Shown: positions 38,861-49,169, numbered from the stretch's first letter. The stretch is 64,000 nt of DNA from Draconibacterium sp. (GCA_016705335.1 JADIYN010000019.1:1-64000); one strand, 5' to 3'. The notes: generated by a model from the letters alone, not told the origin. Numbers and translations: made by a program.

Positions 38861-40117
38861 ATGAGAGAATTTTTTCAGAGGAAAGTGAATCTTAAAAGCA
38901 AGTCGAACTTTATTTTCCTTCTTTTTTTTATTACCTGTTTTACATTTGCCATTAATTTACCGGCGCAAGATACAATTCCTGCCGATACGTTGAAAAGCAC
39001 TCCGGAAGGATTGGCAGACACCACTCAAGTAGCTGCCGGTGACAGCGGTTTGTTGGAAAAATCTGAAGATCATTCTGTTGTTTCCAATGGTCATTCGCAT
39101 GACGAAATAAATCGGGGTGAACGCATTTTTATGGGTTTACTGCCCTTCGATATAAAATATGAGTCGTGCGTTTCGTGCCACATTTTGAAACAAACCGATA
39201 CATTAAACTGGAATCCAAGTGCGCGGGATATTGCGTTAAAATATGCCGACAAAGACTTTGCAGCATTTAAACAGGTTATAATGCAGCCTTCAGGAATAAA
39301 AATGGAGGCTTCGCATAAAGATTTTAATATTGATGATGAAAACCTGAAAGAAGTAAAAGCATATCTTGATAATTTGGCTCAAACAGGGCAAGCTCACGTA
39401 AAACCAAGTATCGACAATCTCTTAATATTTCTGTTTTTAGGGCTACTTCTTACCTGGGCAATTATTGAGCTCATTTTCCTAAGAAAATTAAAGTGGAAAT
39501 TTATTCCGATAATAATCCTCTTAGGAGCGTTCAGCTGGCAGGTTCAAATTATTTCTACCGATGCAATGCGACTTGGTCGTCAACAGGATTATGCCCCCGA
39601 TCAACCTGTAAAGTTCTCACATAAAGTACATGCAGGCGATAATGGAATTGATTGCAAATATTGCCATACAACAGTTGAACATGGCAAATCAGCAGGTATT
39701 CCGGCAACAAATCTATGTATGAATTGCCATATTATAATTCGCGAAGGTACAAACAGCGGAAAATTTGAAATTGCCAAAATTGTGGATGCAGTTGAAAAAA
39801 AGAAACCAATTGAATGGGTTCGGATTCATAATTTGCCCGAGCATGTTTTCTTTAGTCATGCAGTTCATGTTGGCTCGGGTAAACTTGATTGTACTCAATG
39901 TCACGGTCAGGTGCAGGAGATGGATATTATGAAACAGCAAAACGACCTTTCAATGGGGTGGTGTGTGAATTGCCACCGCGACACAAAAGTACAGTTTGCA
40001 GAAAACCCATATTACGATCAGTATATAAAACTACATGAAGATTTAAGGACTGGTAAAATTGACTCAATTACAGCCGAACAAATAGGAGCAAACGATTGTA
40101 TGAAATGTCATTATTAG
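38861..40117 (+). CDS. actA: Alternative Complex III subunit ActA, six-haem cytochrome c
   Basis: 418 residues from ATG at 38861 (a GTG 24 nt upstream is not needed). ACIII oxidises menaquinol and passes electrons to cytochrome c or directly to an oxidase. The chain has a signal/anchor, one CxxCH (CVSCH) in an N-terminal monohaem domain near residue 103, then two TM segments (about 185-235), then five more: CKYCH, CMNCH, CTQCH, CVNCH and CMKCH. Known ActA has five haems in the C-terminal domain; the sixth here lies in an extra N-terminal monohaem domain. It is the first gene of actABCDEF; haem attachment means it faces the periplasm. Confidence 0.92.
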   Translation: MREFFQRKVNLKSKSNFIFLLFFITCFTFAINLPAQDTIPADTLKSTPEGLADTTQVAAGDSGLLEKSEDHSVVSNGHSHDEINRGERIFMGLLPFDIKYESCVSCHILKQTDTLNWNPSARDIALKYADKDFAAFKQVIMQPSGIKMEASHKDFNIDDENLKEVKAYLDNLAQTGQAHVKPSIDNLLIFLFLGLLLTWAIIELIFLRKLKWKFIPIIILLGAFSWQVQIISTDAMRLGRQQDYAPDQPVKFSHKVHAGDNGIDCKYCHTTVEHGKSAGIPATNLCMNCHIIIREGTNSGKFEIAKIVDAVEKKKPIEWVRIHNLPEHVFFSHAVHVGSGKLDCTQCHGQVQEMDIMKQQNDLSMGWCVNCHRDTKVQFAENPYYDQYIKLHEDLRTGKIDSITAEQIGANDCMKCHY

Positions 40118-40158
40118 TTTAAGGTTTAAAGTTTAAAGTTCAAGATTCAAGGTTCAAG
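40117..40158. repeat. Heptanucleotide-period array, locus 2
   Basis: Six consecutive 7-nt units between actA and actB: GTTTAAG, GTTTAAA, GTTTAAA, GTTCAAG, ATTCAAG, GTTCAAG. The period is exact. It shares the word AGTTTAAAGTTCA with the array at 36389. It fills most of the 57-nt intergenic space inside the operon. Confidence 0.75.
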
Positions 40159-40174
40159 GATTGAAAATCAGGTT

Positions 40175-43115
40175 ATGACAAAATATTGGAGAAGTATTGA
40201 AGAATTAAATGATCCGGTTAGTTTCAGGAAAGCCGAGATGCGATTGGAAGTTGATGCAAAACGTAACGGGATACAAAATCAACCTGCATCGCGGCGTGAT
40301 TTCCTTAAAACATTTGGTTTCAGCGTGGCTGCTGCCAGTTTGGTTGCGAGTTGCACAAAACCTGTGCACAAAGCAATTCCATTTCTTATAAAACCCGAAG
40401 AAGTTACGCCTGGAATGGCCAATTATTACGCTTCTTCTTATTTCGAAGGAAATGAATATTGCAGCGTTTTGGTAAAAGTTCGCGACGGACGGCCAATAAA
40501 AATCGAAGGAAACAGTCTTTCTCCGGTTTCACAACAAGGAACTTCCGCGCGTGTTCAGGCTTCAATTTTAAATCTGTATGACGATTTTCGGTTTAAAACA
40601 CCAATAAAACGTGGTGAAGCAACAACCTGGGAAGAAGTTGACGGATACATCGAAAATAAAATCGGCCAGCTGAAACGCGATAACAAAAAATTTGTTTTGC
40701 TTACTTCAACTATCATTTCACCATCAACAAAAGCTGTAATAAACAAGTTCCTGGCTGAATACCCAAATGCACAGTGGCTGCAATACGATGCAGTTTCGGC
40801 AACAGGTATTTTAAAAGCCAATGAAATAAGTTTTGGAAAAGCTTTTGTTCCTGATTACCGTTTTGACAAGGCAAAGGTAATTGTGAGTTTTGGTGCCGAT
40901 TTTCTGGGAACCTGGCTTTCAAATGTTGAATATACAAAAGGTTATTCTGCCGGAAGGAAACTGTTGGAAGCCGGCGATGAAATGAGCCGTCACTACCAAT
41001 TTGAAAGTGGAATGTCGATTACTGGCTCAAATGCCGATGTGCGCATCCCCATTAAACCATCTGAAGAAGGCGTGCTGGTAGCCAGTTTATATAACGCAAT
41101 TTCCAAAGCCAAAGGTTTTTCATCGGTTTCCACACCTGCATCAACATATGATTTAAGTGGTTTGGTTACCGATCTTTTGGAAAACGAAGGTAAATCGCTT
41201 GTTGTTTCGGGCAGTAATGATGTTAATATTCAGTTGGTAATTAATGGAATTAACAATTTACTCGGAAATTACGGTAAAACTGTATTAACTGGCAAAACAT
41301 TAAATACACATCAGGGAAACGATACAGAATTTGAAACTTTTATTTCAGAATTAAAAGATAAAACAATAGCCGGGGTAATGTGCTGGGGAGTTAACCCGGT
41401 TTACAACCACCCAGCCGGCACGGAAATAAAACAGGCATTTGAGGGTTTGGAACTTTCTGTGTCATTTGCTGAAAAAGACGATGAAACAACGGCAACCTGC
41501 CACTGGGTTTGTCCGTCTCCAAATTATTTGGAGTCATGGAACGATGCCGAACCAAAAACTGGTAGTTTCAGTTTGGCGCAACCCACGATTTCGAAACTTT
41601 TCGATAGTCGTCAGGTGCAGGAATCACTTCTAAAATGGAGCGGTTCTGAAAATTCTGATTTTTATACCTACCTTAAAAATTACTGGGTCGAAAATTTCAT
41701 GGGGCAACAATCAGAATTTGCTGACAGCAGAATGTTCTGGAACAGCACCTTGCAAATCGGGGTTTTTGAACCTGCCAACTTTGCTGGTTCAGAATTGAAT
41801 TATTCTGAAAATGGTTTGTCAGAATCAATGTCGAAAATAAAACCTGCAAATAATGGATGGGAAATAGCCTTTTATGAAAGTGTTGCTTTAAGCAACGGAA
41901 ATGATGCAAATAATCCCTGGTTACAGGAATTACCCGATCCAATTGCAAAAGTTAGCTGGGATAATTTTGCTGCTGTTCCGGTAAAATGGGCTGTTGAAAA
42001 CGGAATTCAAAACGAATCGGTAATCAAGGTTAATGGAATTGAAATGCCGGTTATTGTTCAACCGGGACAAGCGGCTGATACAATTTCTGTTGCACTTGGC
42101 TACGGTCGGGTAATTGCAGGAAAAGTTGGCGACAGAGTGGGGCAGAATATGTTCCCAATGACAGTTGTTGAGAACGGAGCAAAAAAATTGTGGTTGGCTG
42201 GGGCAACTATCGAAAAAACTGAAAAAACTTATGAACTTGCCATCTCGCAAACGCACCATTCAATGGAAGGTCGACCAATTGTGCGCGAAACAAATTTCGA
42301 CGAATGGAAGATTAATCCTGCAGCAGGTAATGAAGTTAAAGGAAGAACACGAAAAACACGCTGTTACATTATATCCCGAAGTAGAATATAAAGGACACCA
42401 CTGGGGAATGGCAGTGGATCTGTCTTCCTGTACAGGTTGTGGTAATTGTTCGGTTTCATGTCAAGCAGAAAATAATATACAGGTAATTGGCAAAGAACAG
42501 GTTAGAAACCGGCGTATAATGCATTGGATTCGCATCGACCGTTATTTCTCAAGTGATGCTGAAAATCCCGAAGTTTTTCATCAACCGGTAATGTGCCAGC
42601 ATTGTGATAATGCACCATGCGAGAATGTTTGCCCGGTTTCAGCAACACCGCATAGTGATGAAGGTTTGAACCAAATGGCATACAACCGTTGTGTGGGTAC
42701 CAAATATTGTGTAAACAACTGTCCATATAAAGTTCGGAGGTTCAACTGGTTCCAATATGTACAAAATGATGAATTTGACTTTGCTTCAAACAGCGATTTG
42801 GGCCGAATGGTATTAAATCCCGATGTTACTGTCCGTTCAAGAGGGGTTGTCGAAAAATGCTCGTTCTGTGTACAACGCATTCAGGAGAAAAAAATAAAAG
42901 CAAAAGTTGAAGGGCGGTTACTTGAAGATCAGGAAATACAAACGGCTTGTGTACAGTCATGTCCGGCAAACGCGCTGGTTTTTGGCGACATGAACAACCC
43001 GGAAAGCAAAATTTCAAAATACATGAAAAACGAACGAAATTATCATCTTTTAGAGGAATTGCACACGTTGCCGTCGGTTGGATATTTAACTAAAGTAAGA
43101 AATAAAAAAGCATAA
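40175..43115 (+). CDS. actB: Alternative Complex III subunit ActB, fused molybdopterin-like and Fe-S domains (one break)
   Basis: About 980 residues when the break near 42345 (one extra G) is corrected; the shifted frame reads KEEHEKHAVTLYPEVEYKGH. A Tat signal (SRRDFLKTFGFSVAAA) starts it. The N-terminal 730 residues are the molybdopterin-oxidoreductase fold, which has no cofactor in ACIII. The C-terminal part is a polyferredoxin: CTGCGNCSVSC, CQHCDNAPCENVCP, CVGTKYCVNNCP, CSFCVQ and CVQSCP, enough for the four clusters known in ActB. The two halves are fused in Bacteroidota. It lies directly between actA and actC, and its intact domain order supports a single active gene. Confidence 0.9.
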
Positions 43116-43121
43116 AAGCCT

Positions 43122-44507
43122 ATGTATAATTCAGAGGTAAGGGGAAGATTAATAACAGGAGATAAAAGTCTGGGGCAGATTTCGAGGGAAATTATTGCAC
43201 CAATACATGCGAAAACGCCAGTTTGGTGGTATTTTGCTGTTCTTGTGGGATTGATAATGTTTGGGATTGGGGGTTATTCAATTTTCCTGACTTTAACCAA
43301 GGGAATCGGAATGTGGGGCGTAAACAATACAGTGGCCTGGGGCTGGGCAATCATCAACTTTGTTTGGTGGATTGGAATTGGCCATGCAGGAACTGCATTC
43401 TCTATTTTCCTTTTGATACTCAGGCAAAAATGGCGTACTGCAATTAACCGTGCAGCCGAAGCAATGACTGTAGTTGCCGTGTTTTGCGCAAGTTTGTTCC
43501 CGCTGATGCACATGGGGCGTCCCTGGTTGTTTTTTTACATTTTTCCTTATCCAAATACCCGTGGTCCGCTCTGGGTTAATTTTAATTCACCGCTTTTTTG
43601 GGACTTTGTGGCAATTTCTGCCTACTTGTTGATTTCGGCAAGTTTTTGGTATTTTGGTATGTTGCCCGATTTTGCAACAATCCGTGATACAGCAAAATCG
43701 AAAATCAAAAAAACTGTTTATGGCATTTTTGCTTTTGGTTGGACAGGTTCTAGCCGTGAGTGGTTGAGATTTGAAGGTTTGAGTTTTGTGTTGGGCGGCA
43801 TTGCGGCAGTGCTTGTGGTTTCGGTACATTCTATTGTGTCAACAGACTTTGCCGTTTCGGTTGAAGTTGGCTGGCACACAACCATTTTTCCACCCTATTT
43901 TGTAGTAGGTGCAATATTCTCAGGTTTTGCTATGGTACTTACATTGGTTGTAATCATGCGCGGCTTGTATAAAATGAATGATTTTATTACCGATTCGCAT
44001 ATTGACGCAGTTTGCAGGGTATTAATTTTTATTTCGTTGATTATGGGAACAGCATACCTGACAGAAATTTTCATGGCCTGGTATTCTGGTTCACAATACG
44101 AAATTTATATGTTTTTCCACAACCGGTTAACTGGCGAATATGCTTTTCAGTTTTGGGCAATGTTTGTGTCAAACGCTGTTATTCCGCAACTATTCTGGTT
44201 TAAAGGGATGCGTCGCAGAATGTGGGTTGTATTTGTAATTTCCATAATTATAAATATCGGAATGTGGTTCGAACGTTTTAATATCGTTGTAACTTCATTA
44301 AGCCGCGACTATCTGCCTTCAACCTGGGCATCCTATTCTCCAACATGGGTTGAAATAGGTTTCTTTGTTGGAACTCTCGGAATGTTCATAACTGGCGTTC
44401 TGTTATTTTTCCGTTTTGTGCCGATGATTGCAATTTCAGAATTAAAAAGTGTGGCCAAATTTGATAAACAACGCAATGAAAATTTAAAACACAACGATCA
44501 TGAATAA
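43122..44507 (+). CDS. actC: Alternative Complex III subunit ActC, NrfD-like quinol-binding membrane protein
   Basis: 461 residues with ten TM helices of the NrfD/PsrC family. The conserved parts are VAWGWAIINFVWWIGIGHAG, LFPLMHMGRPWLFFYIFPYP, and VVSVHSIVSTDFAVS, which hold the His and acidic residues of the quinol site and proton path. It starts 6 nt after the actB stop and its end overlaps actD by 8 nt. ActC is the menaquinol-oxidising subunit in the cytoplasmic membrane. The frame is intact. Confidence 0.93.
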   Translation: MYNSEVRGRLITGDKSLGQISREIIAPIHAKTPVWWYFAVLVGLIMFGIGGYSIFLTLTKGIGMWGVNNTVAWGWAIINFVWWIGIGHAGTAFSIFLLILRQKWRTAINRAAEAMTVVAVFCASLFPLMHMGRPWLFFYIFPYPNTRGPLWVNFNSPLFWDFVAISAYLLISASFWYFGMLPDFATIRDTAKSKIKKTVYGIFAFGWTGSSREWLRFEGLSFVLGGIAAVLVVSVHSIVSTDFAVSVEVGWHTTIFPPYFVVGAIFSGFAMVLTLVVIMRGLYKMNDFITDSHIDAVCRVLIFISLIMGTAYLTEIFMAWYSGSQYEIYMFFHNRLTGEYAFQFWAMFVSNAVIPQLFWFKGMRRRMWVVFVISIIINIGMWFERFNIVVTSLSRDYLPSTWASYSPTWVEIGFFVGTLGMFITGVLLFFRFVPMIAISELKSVAKFDKQRNENLKHNDHE

Positions 44508-44997
44508 AGATTATATTCTCGGTGTTTTCAAGGATGAGGAAAGTTTGGTTTCAGCTTTCGATAAGGTAAAAGAAAAGGGAGTTCTTCCGCTTGAAGTTTA
44601 CACACCTTATCCGGTTCATGAAATATTGGAAGGAATGGGAAATAAAACACGCATTACGTACGCTGCATTTTTCTATGGTGTGTTTGTTGCAATCGGAATC
44701 CTTTCATTTTTAACTTACGCTGCCTCAATTAGCTGGTCATTAAATTATGGTGGAAAACCTTTTAATTCATTTCCGTCGTTTATTGTTGTAACCATTGTGG
44801 CAACTATACTTTCGATTACCATACTTACTCTTCTTACTTTTTCAATACGGTCAAAAATATTCCCTGGAAAGGTTCCTGAAATTTACCATGAACGTGCAAC
44901 TGACGACAGGTTTGTAATGGTGATAGACAAAAAAAGTATGGGAGCAAATACCGAAGCAATCAATTCAATAATAACTGAATACGGCGAAATTGAATAA
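44500..44997 (+). CDS. actD: Alternative Complex III subunit ActD (DUF3341)
   Basis: 165 residues with two TM helices (about 52-75 and 95-118) and a soluble N-terminal part: ILGVFKDEESLVSAFDKVKE, VYTPYPVHEILEGMGNKTR. This is the DUF3341 pattern of ActD, a membrane-anchored subunit of uncertain role, probably structural. Its start overlaps actC by 8 nt and its stop lies 16 nt before the actE ATG (45014), so the operon is compact here. Confidence 0.9.
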   Translation: MNKDYILGVFKDEESLVSAFDKVKEKGVLPLEVYTPYPVHEILEGMGNKTRITYAAFFYGVFVAIGILSFLTYAASISWSLNYGGKPFNSFPSFIVVTIVATILSITILTLLTFSIRSKIFPGKVPEIYHERATDDRFVMVIDKKSMGANTEAINSIITEYGEIE

Positions 44998-45013
44998 AAC
45001 TGATTTTTTTAGA

Positions 45014-45625
45014 ATGAACAATATGAAGTTGAAAATACAAAATAGCGACACCTGTTTTTCCAACGCAAAAAAAGCTTTAAAATCAATAACATTGATCGGG
45101 TTTATGTTGGTTTTGCTTTCGTCGTGCGATTATAACCGTCGGACAACTGGTTGGGATTATGCCGGAGACCTGATTGAGTCTCGTGCTTACGAAACTTATA
45201 CTGAAAATCCGGTTTTTAAAAATGGAAGAACGATGCAGCCTCCGGTTGAAGGAACCATCCCGAGGGGTTTTATGCCCTATCAGTTTCAAAAAACAGATGA
45301 AGACAGGGCTTTAGCTGCAAAAACTCTTGTTAACAATGTTGAAAATACACCCGAAAACATAGAACGCGGAAAAGTGGCCTTTGGCATTTATTGCATGCAG
45401 TGTCATGGCGAAAAAGCTGATGGTCAAGGTTCTTTATATGTGAATAAAAAATTTAACTATCCTCCGGGAAATTTGTTGAACGATAAAATGCGCGCAAACC
45501 CCGAGGCGGATATTTACCATGTAATTACAGTAGGATGGGGGATTATGGGCGAACATGGATCAATGATTGAACCAGCCGACAGGTGGAAAATAGCAATGTA
45601 TATTAAACAGGAATTACAGAAATAG
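45014..45625 (+). CDS. actE: Alternative Complex III subunit ActE, monohaem lipoprotein cytochrome c
   Basis: About 203 residues from ATG at 45014 (a second ATG at 45023; a TTG at 44990 overlaps actD). The signal ends in LVLLSSCDYN, a lipobox Cys, so the cytochrome is anchored by a lipid. The single haem site is CMQCH, with a distal Met likely in IMGEHGSMIEP. ActE passes electrons out of the ActA haem wire. The surroundings TENIERGKVAFGIYCMQCHG are typical of the family. It ends 35 nt before actF. Confidence 0.9.
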   Translation: MNNMKLKIQNSDTCFSNAKKALKSITLIGFMLVLLSSCDYNRRTTGWDYAGDLIESRAYETYTENPVFKNGRTMQPPVEGTIPRGFMPYQFQKTDEDRALAAKTLVNNVENTPENIERGKVAFGIYCMQCHGEKADGQGSLYVNKKFNYPPGNLLNDKMRANPEADIYHVITVGWGIMGEHGSMIEPADRWKIAMYIKQELQK

Positions 45626-45660
45626 TTAATTGTAAGGACTTCAAAAATAATTTAACGGTT

Positions 45661-46821
45661 ATGAAAGACCAAATCACTATATCAAAAAATTTTAAACTGC
45701 TGACCTACATATTAATCGGCATTGGGGTAGTTACATTTGCTCTTGGTTTTGTTTTCGATGCAAAACGCACCTGGGCAAATTATTTGTTGAACAATTACTA
45801 TTTTTTGTCGATTGCCATTGGTGCGGCTTTTTTTGGCTCAATACAATACATAACCAATTCGGGTTGGTCGGCAGCTTTTAAAAGAATTCCCGAAGCTATG
45901 GCAGCTTATATACCGTTTGCAGGGATTTTCTTTTTAATCATGTTTTTTGGAATGCACTCCATTTTTGAATGGACACATGACGAAGTACTTCAACATGATG
46001 AACTGATTCAACATAAATCTCCTTATTTGAATGTGCCTTTCTTTTTTATTCGGGTAATCGTGTTTTTCGCTGCCTGGACAATCCTCTCAAAAGTACTCCG
46101 TAAATTTTCGTTAAAAGAAGATGAAGTGGGTGGTTTGCATTATTTTCATAAGTCGGAGTTGTATTCAAAAATATTCATTTTTGTCATCGCTATTACCTTT
46201 ACACTTTTTGCAGTTGATATGCTCCTTTCGCTCGATCCGCACTGGTTTAGCACCTTGTTTGCTGCCAAAAGTTTTATTGCGGCATTTTTGCACGGCTCTA
46301 CTATTATTGCGTTAATCGTAATTATTTTAAACCGCACTGGTAATTTCGATATTTTAAACCGGAGTCATTTACACGATTTTACCCGCTATATTTTTATGAC
46401 AAGCATCGTATGGGGCTACTTTAATTTTGCTGAATTCATGCTGATCTGGTACGGAAATATTCCGGAAGAAACAGTTTGGTTTGTTGAGCGTTGGCAGGGG
46501 GCTTACAAAATCTTGTTTTTTGCCAACATAATTTTAAATTGGGCAATACCATTTTTTGTGCTGATGCCCCGGAAAACTTCAAGAAGCAAATTGATAATAT
46601 TCCCGGTTATCATATTATTGATGATTGGTCAATACACAGAATTATACTACATCATTTGGCCAAACGTGGTACATGAATCCAAATTCGGTCTGCTCGAAAT
46701 TGGTGCATTTCTTGGTTACGCCGGTATATTTTCATTGGTAGTTTCAACATGGCTGGCAAAAGCAAGTCTGGTGCCCAAAAATCATCCATATCTGCAGGAG
46801 AGTTTACATCATCATTTTTAA
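45661..46821 (+). CDS. actF: Alternative Complex III subunit ActF, NrfD-like membrane protein
   Basis: 386 residues with about ten TM helices. Typical ActF features are NYLLNNYYFLSIAIGAAFFG, GMHSIFEWTHDEVLQHDELI, QHKSPYLNVPFF, and YIFMTSIVWGYFNFAEFMLI, which lie in the two halves of the NrfD fold. ActF lacks the quinone site of ActC and is thought to help proton translocation. It is the last gene of the operon: a terminator follows about 20 nt after the stop, and there are no cytochrome oxidase genes, which usually lie downstream. Confidence 0.93.
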   Translation: MKDQITISKNFKLLTYILIGIGVVTFALGFVFDAKRTWANYLLNNYYFLSIAIGAAFFGSIQYITNSGWSAAFKRIPEAMAAYIPFAGIFFLIMFFGMHSIFEWTHDEVLQHDELIQHKSPYLNVPFFFIRVIVFFAAWTILSKVLRKFSLKEDEVGGLHYFHKSELYSKIFIFVIAITFTLFAVDMLLSLDPHWFSTLFAAKSFIAAFLHGSTIIALIVIILNRTGNFDILNRSHLHDFTRYIFMTSIVWGYFNFAEFMLIWYGNIPEETVWFVERWQGAYKILFFANIILNWAIPFFVLMPRKTSRSKLIIFPVIILLMIGQYTELYYIIWPNVVHESKFGLLEIGAFLGYAGIFSLVVSTWLAKASLVPKNHPYLQESLHHHF

Positions 46822-46841
46822 CATATAAGAAAATAAATCGT

Positions 46842-46882
46842 TTGCAGTTCCTGATATTAAAGGTTACAAACTGCAATTTTTT
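46842..46882 (+). terminator. Terminator of the ACIII operon
   Basis: TTGCAGTT (46842-46849) pairs perfectly with AACTGCAA (46869-46876) around a 19-nt loop, then TTTTTT at 46877-46882. This separates actF from the YuaF-like gene. Confidence 0.75.
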
Positions 46883-47007
46883 CGGAGAATTGTGATTGTA
46901 AAAATGCTGTTCAACATAATTTGTAAAAACTCGGTTTTGGGGATTTGAAGTTTTGATAGTTCTGTTTATTGCTATACATTTATAGCATTAACTTTTATAC
47001 CTATCCG

Positions 47008-47604
47008 ATGTTTATCAATTCAATTCTTCCCAACTGGTCTGAAGTAGGAATCTTCGAGCAGGTTTTCTGGGTAATTACAATTCCGGCAACTGTTGTTTTC
47101 CTGATTTTACTGGCATTAACAATTTTTGGAAGTGATGCCGATGTGGATGTTGATACTGATGTTGACGGAGATATTTCCGATGGCGATTCAATCCCATTCC
47201 AGTTTCTTTCGCTAAAAAATATTGTTGCCTTTTTTGCTGTTTTTGGCTGGTCGGGAATTGGTTTTATCAACGCAGGTCTTGCTTCGTGGCTTGTAATCTT
47301 GATTGCATTTATTTGCGGATTACTAATGATGGTTTTGATGGCTTCCCTTTTTTATTTTATGTCGAAACTCGCCGAAAGCGGTACTTTGAATATGAAAAAT
47401 GCAGTTGGCAAACTGGGGGAAGTTTACCTTGTTATTCCCGGAAATCGTGCCGGAATTGGAAAGGTTCAATTAAATGTTCAGGGTTCGTTGCGCACGCTTG
47501 ACGCAATTACCGATGATGCCGAAAACATTTTAACTTCATCCATAATTGAAGTTCTTGAAGTTATAGATGACCAGATTCTTCTTGTAAAAAAACAAGGAAG
47601 ATAA
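47008..47604 (+). CDS. NfeD/YuaF-like membrane protein with OB-fold end
   Basis: About 198 residues from ATG at 47008 (a 13-residue upstream extension is possible). Three hydrophobic segments: the first near residues 10-37, an acidic segment (SDADVDVDTDVDGD), then two TM helices (about 66-115), and a C-terminal OB-like beta-domain (GEVYLVIPGNRAGIGKVQLN). The pairing with a flotillin gene 60 nt downstream is the yuaF-floT arrangement, in which the NfeD-type protein stabilises flotillin-rich membrane domains. The acidic repeat in the first loop could bind cations. Identification of the domain is good; the role is inferred from the neighbour. Confidence 0.8.
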   Translation: MFINSILPNWSEVGIFEQVFWVITIPATVVFLILLALTIFGSDADVDVDTDVDGDISDGDSIPFQFLSLKNIVAFFAVFGWSGIGFINAGLASWLVILIAFICGLLMMVLMASLFYFMSKLAESGTLNMKNAVGKLGEVYLVIPGNRAGIGKVQLNVQGSLRTLDAITDDAENILTSSIIEVLEVIDDQILLVKKQGR

Positions 47605-47665
47605 ACTTCAACTAATGTATTTTTGTCTTGATACTTAAATCAATTAATCTTAAATCTTAATAAAA

Positions 47666-49063
47666 ATGAACAACTATTTTGTTATCCTTATCAGTATCGC
47701 TGCACTTTTTGTGTTTATAATTATTGTTGCAATGATGCGGCGTTACAAGCGCTGTCCCTCAGATCGAATCCTTGTTGTTTATGGTAAAATTGGCAAAGGT
47801 GCCGATCGTGAATCACGTTCTGCAAAATGTATCCATGGTGGGGCTGCATTTATCTGGCCAATCATTCATTCATATGCATTCCTTGATTTGACACCCATCT
47901 CAATCGAAATTAATTTGAGAAGTGCCTTGAGTAAACAAAATATCCGGGTTGACGTTCCATCCCGTTTTACAGTTGGTATTTCAACTGAACCCAATATTAT
48001 GAATAATGCGGCTGAACGACTTTTAGGATTGACTCAGGATTCAATAAGCAATCTAGCAAAGGACATCATTTTCGGGCAATTGCGTTTGGTGGTTGCCACA
48101 ATGGATATTGAAGAAATAAACAGTAACCGTGATAAGTTTTTGGCTGCAGTTTCGTCAAATGTGGAAGCTGAATTGAAAAAGATTGGCTTAAAACTTATAA
48201 ATGTAAACGTAACCGACATCAACGATGAATCGGGTTATATTGATGCACTTGGTAAAGAAGCTGCTGCAAAAGCAATTAATGATGCCAAAAAAAGTGTGGC
48301 TGAGAAAAATCGTGACGGAGAAATTGGTCAGGCGAATGCACACCGCGAGCAGCGTGTTGAGGTTGCCAGTGCCGATGCAACAGCTGTTGAAGGTGAAAAC
48401 GTTGCAAAAGTTACTATTGCAAATTCTGATGCCGACCGTCGTGAGCGTGAAGCAGAGGCAAATCGTCGCGCGGTTGCAGCTGAAAAAGTGACCGATGCCC
48501 AGGCACTTCAGGAAGCTTATGCAGCAGAAAAACTTGCTGAGCAGGTTAGGGCCGAAAGGGATAAAGCAACACAAACTGCAAATATTGTTGTACCTGCAGA
48601 GATTGACAAACAAAAAGTGGAAATTGATGCCGAAGCAATTGCCGAACAAACCCGAAGGATTGCAAAAGGTGAAGCTGATGCAATTTTTATGAAAATGGCT
48701 GCCGAAGGAAAAGGTATTTACGAAATTCTGAGCAAACAAGCCGAAGGTTTTGACCACCTGGTAAAAGCCGCCGGAAACGATGCACAAAAGGCTGTTTTGA
48801 TGATGATTGCCGATAAATTGCCCGAGTTGGTTAAGACTCAGGTTGAAGCTATTAAAAATATTAAAATCGACAAAGTTACAGTTTGGGAAACCGGAAACGG
48901 CAAGGATGGAAAAACTTCAACTGCCAATTTTATGCAGGGAATGTTGGGATCAATTCCTCCGTTGGATGATATTTTCAAATCGGCTGGAATGGAACTGCCA
49001 AATTACCTAAAGGGAAAACAGGCGGAAGAAGTGAAAATTGAGGGAGACGATAAGAAACAGTAA
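47666..49063 (+). CDS. Flotillin-family protein (FloT/YqiK type)
   Basis: 465 residues. An N-terminal TM helix (about 5-24) is followed by a band-7/SPFH domain (RSAKCIHGGAAFIWPIIHSY, then LNLRSALSKQNIRVDVPSRF) and a long coiled coil rich in Glu-Ala repeats (about 200-370: DADRREREAEANRRAVAAEK). The C-terminus holds a region like NFMQGMLGSIPPLDDIFKSA. Flotillins gather lipids and membrane proteins into microdomains. The gene follows the NfeD-like gene in an operon and is terminated at 49129. The antisense 199-codon ORF inside it is not considered real. Confidence 0.9.
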   Translation: MNNYFVILISIAALFVFIIIVAMMRRYKRCPSDRILVVYGKIGKGADRESRSAKCIHGGAAFIWPIIHSYAFLDLTPISIEINLRSALSKQNIRVDVPSRFTVGISTEPNIMNNAAERLLGLTQDSISNLAKDIIFGQLRLVVATMDIEEINSNRDKFLAAVSSNVEAELKKIGLKLINVNVTDINDESGYIDALGKEAAAKAINDAKKSVAEKNRDGEIGQANAHREQRVEVASADATAVEGENVAKVTIANSDADRREREAEANRRAVAAEKVTDAQALQEAYAAEKLAEQVRAERDKATQTANIVVPAEIDKQKVEIDAEAIAEQTRRIAKGEADAIFMKMAAEGKGIYEILSKQAEGFDHLVKAAGNDAQKAVLMMIADKLPELVKTQVEAIKNIKIDKVTVWETGNGKDGKTSTANFMQGMLGSIPPLDDIFKSAGMELPNYLKGKQAEEVKIEGDDKKQ

Positions 49064-49128
49064 AAACCTGTTTAGTAGGAAAAATAAAGGTTTTTATTCT
49101 GAATGTTTGACAATAATTTAAGTTTAAT

Positions 49129-49169
49129 AATTACCGGTTTTTGAAAAGGAACCGGTAATTTTATTTTAT
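49129..49169 (+). terminator. Terminator after the flotillin gene
   Basis: AATTACCGGTT (49129-49139) pairs perfectly with AACCGGTAATT (49150-49160) and is followed by TTATTTTAT. The palindrome lies about 66 nt after the stop. Confidence 0.7.

Noticed and set aside
42165..43115. Separate iron-sulfur subunit of ACIII
   Set aside because: A single extra G near 42345 separates it from the molybdopterin-like half; ActB is known to be a fusion in this phylum.
48188..48787. 199-codon ORF antisense to the flotillin gene
   Set aside because: Its Cys/Phe-rich composition is the mirror of the Glu/Ala-rich coiled coil on the other strand; no independent start or motif.
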